A DNA stretch of 64,000 nucleotides, taken from positions 124,001 through 188,000 of the forward strand of contig JAIXMG010000006.1 in NCBI GenBank assembly GCA_025201345.1, in the 5' to 3' direction. The position numbers were made by a program, and so were the translations under genes. The notes beneath the pieces were generated by a model that did no database searches, was not told the origin of the DNA, and worked only from the letters and a program-made list of their open reading frames with translations. This document shows positions 60,147-64,000 of the stretch, in pieces. The DNA is from Thamnidium elegans (taxonomy: Eukaryota; Mucoromycota; Mucoromycetes; Mucorales; Mucoraceae). Position 1 is the stretch's first letter. Each line of letters begins with the position of its first letter.

Positions 60147-60490
60147 TCATGTGCAAAAAAATAGTTTGGTTAGTTTTCCATGGTTATCAACATCCATATC
60201 GAAGCGGTAGCATTTAGATGCGGAGAGCTTATCAACAAGATGCTGGGCAGGCGTTCTACTGTTTAAAATTATTTTTCTGATTTCAAGCCTAGCTTGATAT
60301 ATTGTGTTGTTGATAAACGTCTGGTTAGGATATTTTTTTGAAAGAACAGTTACCATGTCGGAAGGTGTGGTGTCAAACTCCATCATTTCTTGCACATATT
60401 GCTTTTGCTCTTCAGTTAGACGATGCTGATAACTAAGGGCTTTGAATACTTCTGCGTCAGGAGTGTGGTTGTGTTCGTTTGTTGATCGCT
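60147..60490 (-). pseudogene. MULE/FAR1-type transposase N-terminal fragment
   Basis: Minus frame reads EHNHTPDAEVFKALSYQHRL, TPSDMVTVLSKKYPNQTFIN, NNTIYQARLEIRKIILNSRT, PAQHLVDKLSASKCYRF, then DMDVDNHGKLTKLFF. This resembles the FAR1-like DNA-binding and linker part found before the DDE core in MULE transposases (HNH motif; 'lvdkL' region). It ends at 60147 next to the left arm and no catalytic core follows, so it is truncated. Confidence 0.6.
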
Positions 60491-60630
60491 TTTATGAAAA
60501 AATAGAACTTATTGTGGTGTTTTGGGATTTCAAGAATATAAAGAGACTTGTAGAAGTACTTTGATACCGTTTATAAATGTTTATTTAGGTAAAAAATTCG
60601 AAATGCAATTTCACAAAAGAACGGCGTAGA

Positions 60631-60777
60631 ATGACGACAGAAATCACCTTTGTGACGGAACCAACAGTAAATTCACGAACCTGTTTCGGTTGCTGCTTCT
60701 GTAAAATGCTTTTCGATGATGAAACAGTGTTTAAAAAGCACATCGAAAATGATCATGTTATTACGACAGTTGTAAGT
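60631..60777 (+). pseudogene. Short C2H2 zinc-finger coding fragment
   Basis: Reads MTTEITFVTEPTVNSRTCFG then a canonical C-x2-C-x12-H-x4-H finger (CCFCKMLFDDETVFKKHIEN ending DH) and ends at TGA shortly after, or splices at a GTAAGT at about 60773. It may be the first exon of a lost gene, interrupted by the adjoining repeat. Confidence 0.45.
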
Positions 60778-60782
60778 TGATT

Positions 60783-61075
60783 TAGGCTAATTCTTGGTGC
60801 ACCACCATTTACACCACCAGTGCCAATTTAGAGAAATTCCTGGTACACCACCATATCATAGGGAAAAATTTAGATATTTGATTATATAAAAGGTTCTTGC
60901 TTGTATATGAATTCATTGTTTAAAAAAAAAGGAAAGGAACGGGGAAAAAAAAAGAATGAAATAAATAGTTTAATTTAATCATGATAAAAAGGGGTCTATT
61001 TAACTATGATAAAAAGGGGCTTATTTAACCATGATAAAACGAGGTTTATTTAATCATCGTGATATTTATATCTCT
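60783..61075. mobile_element. MITE-like element, copy B (partial)
   Basis: Starts GGCTAATTCTTGGTGCACCACC, contains ACACCACCAGTGCCAATTTAGAG, and continues with sequence that matches the complement of copy A (45225-45420): CATATCATAGGGAA, GATTATATAAAA, TGTATATG-ATTCATTGTT, then TTTAATCATGATAAAAAGG, a motif present here three times with variations (60977-61055). Only one end is recognised. Confidence 0.6.
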
Positions 61076-61279
61076 CACGATATTAAAAAAAAAGTCGTTT
61101 TTACATTTAAAGCACTCTTGCTCTTAAACTCAAATTATTTCTACTATAAAAAGGATATTTTACGAGGCAATCTTTTGTTCCCCCTCTTGTTTTTCAGAAG
61201 TCATTTTTAATTAATAAAGATCCAAAAGAAGATTCATCTTATTTACTACTGTCTCTTTTTATTATATAATTCGATACTA

Positions 61280-61925
61280 AATATCTCAACAACAACGAAG
61301 ATGCGGAGACTTTCTACAAACCAGATTGGGCGGTATTTGCAAATGGCAGCCCGGTGATTACTGTGATTGGCACCTTAGAATTGAAGATATCATATAAACA
61401 AAATCCTGGGTGTGTGTCAGATTATGTGAAGTTGGCAAAAGAAATGAAGTCGGTGCTACATCAATTGATACATCTTGATGTGATTCGACCAATCGCTTGT
61501 GGGATTTTGATAGAAGGTATGCGCGAAATTGACATCGACGATCAGCATTCTTTTATTTGCTAGGATCAAAATGCGAAACATTTGTAATGGATTTGTCCTA
61601 CAATGGTGTTTATCGTTTCACTAAATAATCCAAAGCAGACCTTTGTCTTTCCTTCCGACAGCTACCACTTTTCCCTCACTTCTTCGGGGACATGATGCGC
61701 TTACGGGTATGGCGAGGTATTTCCTGATATCATGCAAAAGACTAATCATTTACTTTGTTGTTTGGCTGATAGGCTTTTACACTGAAAGTTGCACAGGCTG
61801 TGAAAGAACGCCATATAAATCGGTATCTAGGGAAAGAAACACAAGGAAAGACATCTCTGTCATGGTTACGAAAAAGTTCCGCAAAGGTCGAAAGAATATC
61901 TTTGTCATAGCGTGTGATATTTCGG
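61280..61925 (+). pseudogene. Decayed member of a lineage-specific family with D...ELK signature
   Basis: Reads NNNEDAETFYKPDWAVFANG, VITVIGTLELKISYKQN, SDYVKLAKEMKSVLHQLIHL and IACGILIEG; then a normal intron (about 61516-61563); then SKCETFVMDLSYNGVYRFTK, an in-frame TAA (about 61625), SKADLCLSFRQLPLFPHFFG; a second plausible intron (about 61708-61773) and AFTLKVAQAVKERHINRYLG ending VERISLS-stop. The Asp of PDWAV and Glu-Leu-Lys suit a PD-(D/E)XK-like fold, by inference only. The 5' end is lacking. One nonsense codon and the missing start mark it as a pseudogene. Confidence 0.55.
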
Positions 61926-61929
61926 TATA

Positions 61930-62992
61930 ATAAATAATAAATAAAACAAGGATAAATCCTTTAAGACAGGTTGTACTATTTATTATGAGGCGAAAAGAAA
62001 AAGATCAAGCTTCTATTCTACATTTTAGGTTTGATTATTTATGCTGTTGATTGAATTATGGTCTATATTTGATTATAAACTTAATATGATGCTATTATTA
62101 GTGATTCAGGATGAAGAGCTTGTTTCATATTTTGAATATGTTGGTGTTGTTGTGTCAGTCATACAACATGATATAGCTAATAGCTGACTGACTCAATGGT
62201 CACGAGTAGAAAATGTCTGCTTATCAAAGATAACAAAGTCATTAAGGTTATTGCTTACTAAGTAAATAAATAAAATATTTCAACGATTAATAAGTTGCTA
62301 GTTACAAATAAGCTAAAATGATACAAATGGTTCACTCTAATTTACAATAGATAAATTGACTTGTACACAATGAAATGAATCAAGGATGACACAGACTCTC
62401 TTAGTAAAAATAGCCTTTATCTTTTATCAATAAAACAGTAATTCTTTGTCTGATTTTAATCTTCTTTTGATAATTTTGACACTTGATAAATCAGGTGTAG
62501 TGGGATTTGATCTCAGCTGTCAATTCAGAAGTTGGTGTATCGGGATCTGGCCGTATTACTGAGCTGTGATGTTGTCATTATTCTTTTTACAGACTGGTTT
62601 GTATTGATGTTTAATATGTAATATATACTCGGTTATTAGTTCCTTTTTTATAAACATATTTTATATGTTTTATGTGTGTTATTATTAATTCCTTTGTATA
62701 TTCATTCTTTATTGCTATAGCTGAGTATAGATGATGATAGAAGATAGAGATATATTTCTTTTATGTTCGATACGAAGATATTCTTCGATCAGATTACCAC
62801 ATAGCACTTAACACAGAATCGCAAAGAAAATGAATAAACACAAATCCGTAAATCAAACAAATGCTCTTGGTTTCTAAATATAAAACGAGAGTTTTTTTTT
62901 CACGATTAGTTTGAGTCCAGTATTGTAATAGCATAAGAGGATGTTAACGTACTCAAAGCTGTAAGAACATATAACTCCGCTATAAGACCACC
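61930..62992. other. Interior of the long-TIR element, no gene seen
   Basis: About 1.06 kb of AT-rich DNA without recognisable coding sequence or further repeats apart from the CAAAGCTGTAAGA pair next to the right arm. Confidence 0.45.
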
Positions 62993-63269
62993 TCAAAGCT
63001 GTAAGAGCATCTTCGCTTTGCGATGTGTTAAACAGTAATACATATTCTCTTATACGGGTCGAAGTTTCTAAATGGAAAAGAATGACTTCCTCAACCCAGT
63101 CCATAGCATCATTCCCTTGCTTATCAACTGTTTTACCTTGACCGTCTTCATAATAAAAACGAGTAACCATATTAAGAAAAAAAAAAACGAAAATCAAAAA
63201 CCGCCTTACGGAAAACTTTATTACCCGCCCTTTTTTTTAAAAAACCACCCATTGGCGCTGGAATGACTG
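62993..63269 (-). repeat. Right arm of the long inverted repeat
   Basis: Minus strand encodes the same frame (MVTRFYYEDGQGKTVDKQGN...), with Ile for Thr at one site (EEVILF versus EEVTLF) the only amino-acid change seen. Just inside the arm a short motif CAAAGCTGTAAGA repeats (about 62954 and 62995). Confidence 0.88.
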
Positions 63270-63677
63270 TAATATTCGTATTAGCAATCCCGAGGATGCG
63301 TTTTTTTTTTTTTGCATAAATGTAAGTACGTCATTTGGCACTCCCTTGCTTTCAATTTCCCTTCTTATTATTGGCTACGACTTTGGTAAACTAAAGAGAA
63401 AAAAAGAGTTCAAGCAACCTTTACCAAAAAAAAAAAAAAAAAAAAAATGCAATTGACTCTACACTGAAAACATGTATTATCTCTCCCTTTTCAAAAGCAA
63501 AAAAAAAAATACGGTTATTTTGTTTTCGCATATAAAAAAAAGAAAGGTTTACTACAAAAAAAAAAAAAAGATTCAGGGACCATCCTGTAATTAAAATCGC
63601 AGTTTGAAGACACTGGGGAATTACACTGCACCAGGGTATTTCAAAACAACTAAAAATCTTTTTTCTTGTATTAAACA
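63270..63677. promoter_or_regulatory. Upstream region of the PPR gene
   Basis: About 400 bp, rich in poly(A)/poly(T); should hold the promoter of the gene starting at 63678. No site recognised. Confidence 0.4.
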
Positions 63678-64000
63678 ATGCCTATATTAAGATTAACCAA
63701 GAGTATTGGTCGCCTTTGCTTAACCCAAAGAGCAACTTTAAAGCAACACCAACTCATTTCCTCACCAATAATCTATACCACCCGTCAACCATGGCGATCT
63801 TATTCTAGTCAGTCTATTATTCCTCAAACCAAAGATGCTGCATCGATCGTACCCATCCTAGATCAAGTTCAACAAAAGACCACGCAAGAATATAATAAAT
63901 TATTACACCAACTAGCATCGCAAGGTCGATCTGATCAAGCACAAAAACTGTATGACCATATATTTAGAGACCATCAAATTGCTGCAGATATGACCACCTA
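63678..64000 (+). CDS. Pentatricopeptide-repeat protein, 5' end only
   Basis: Open from the ATG at 63678 to the window edge, about 107 codons. Seen: a basic, Ser/Thr-rich leader without acidic residues (MPILRLTKSIGRLCLTQRAT), typical of a mitochondrial presequence, and then a PPR-like helix pair EYNKLLHQLASQGRSDQAQK followed by LYDHIFRDHQIAADMTT. PPR proteins bind organellar RNA for processing or translation. One repeat is visible, so the class is probable and the member unknown; the rest lies beyond the window. Confidence 0.7.
   Translation, partial: MPILRLTKSIGRLCLTQRATLKQHQLISSPIIYTTRQPWRSYSSQSIIPQTKDAASIVPILDQVQQKTTQEYNKLLHQLASQGRSDQAQKLYDHIFRDHQIAADMTT

Larger units (their letters stand above)
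59884..63269. mobile_element. 3.4-kb element with long inverted repeats (MULE- or Tc1-like ends)
   Basis: Left arm 59884-60142 and right arm 62993-63269 are near-identical inverted repeats, about 260-277 bp; the right arm has a small extra insert. In the coding part I see only one substitution in about 190 bp. Outer ends read CAGTC[T/A]TTCCAGCGCCAATGGG and are bordered by TA on both sides. Inside lie a MULE-type transposase fragment, a C2H2-finger fragment, a MITE relative and a decayed D...ELK gene. The long repeats and the MULE fragment suggest a Mutator-like element; no 9-bp target duplication was found, and the TA borders instead fit a Tc1/mariner-type insertion. Confidence 0.7.

Noticed and set aside
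1..64000. tRNA genes, CRISPR arrays, bacterial operons
   Set aside because: I looked for GGTTCGAATCC-like tRNA B boxes and regularly spaced direct repeats on both strands and found none; the only regular tandem repeat is the 447-bp satellite.

Overview
The window is nuclear DNA of an early-diverging filamentous fungus, most likely Mucoromycota of the Mucorales type. The evidence is an AT-rich background full of long poly(A)/poly(T) runs, small GT-AG introns in nearly every gene, fungal housekeeping genes on both strands, and a partial 5.8S rRNA copy that reads like a mucoralean 5.8S. No tRNA, CRISPR, phage or bacterial-type feature was seen. Exon ends were placed by eye, so homopolymer-rich boundaries may be off by a base or two.

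Left part (1-30 kb), gene-dense: a CDC50/LEM3-family flippase subunit (+), an ATG27-like receptor (+), an NVJ2-like PH-SMP lipid-transfer protein (-), a very large hybrid histidine kinase with an N-terminal pseudokinase (-), a truncated NIC96/NUP93 N-terminus (-), a YCII-domain protein (+), an MFS permease of the DAL5/TNA1 type (-), a SEC7-PH ARF-GEF (-), NPL4 (-) and a GPI-anchored KRE9/KNH1-domain wall protein (-). Gaps of 2-3 kb near 22-24, 26.5-29 and 30-32.5 kb hold no gene I can support.

Middle (32.5-48 kb), a transposon graveyard with one striking intact insertion. A Tc1/IS630-type element (ends at 32545 and 40152, TA targets, transposase broken by at least one stop codon) was split by a second element of 5991 bp (34086-40076). 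That inner element has perfect 65-bp terminal inverted repeats and its own TA duplication. It carries an intact six-exon-style split gene (five exons recognised) for a 579-residue protein of unknown function, a degenerate LINE 3' end, and about 2.9 nearly identical copies of a 447-bp satellite running directly into its right repeat; no recognisable transposase lies in it. To the right are a Tc1 relic, an SQS1-like G-patch gene, a MITE, a broken gene with a D...ExK signature and a partial 5.8S rRNA pseudogene.

Right part (48.5-64 kb): a YPD1 phosphotransfer protein (+), the SNARE USE1 (-), mitochondrial acetylornithine aminotransferase (-), a BLOC1S2-like protein (-), the coactivator SUB1/PC4 (+), an F-box protein (-), pyruvate decarboxylase (-), then a 3.4-kb element with about 260-277-bp inverted repeats that each contain the same open reading frame, enclosing MULE-type and other relics, and the 5' end of a PPR protein. 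The hybrid histidine kinase and the YPD1 protein are natural partners in one His-Asp phosphorelay; USE1, CDC50, the SEC7-PH protein, ATG27 and BLOC1S2 all serve membrane traffic, but the order of genes shows no functional cluster.
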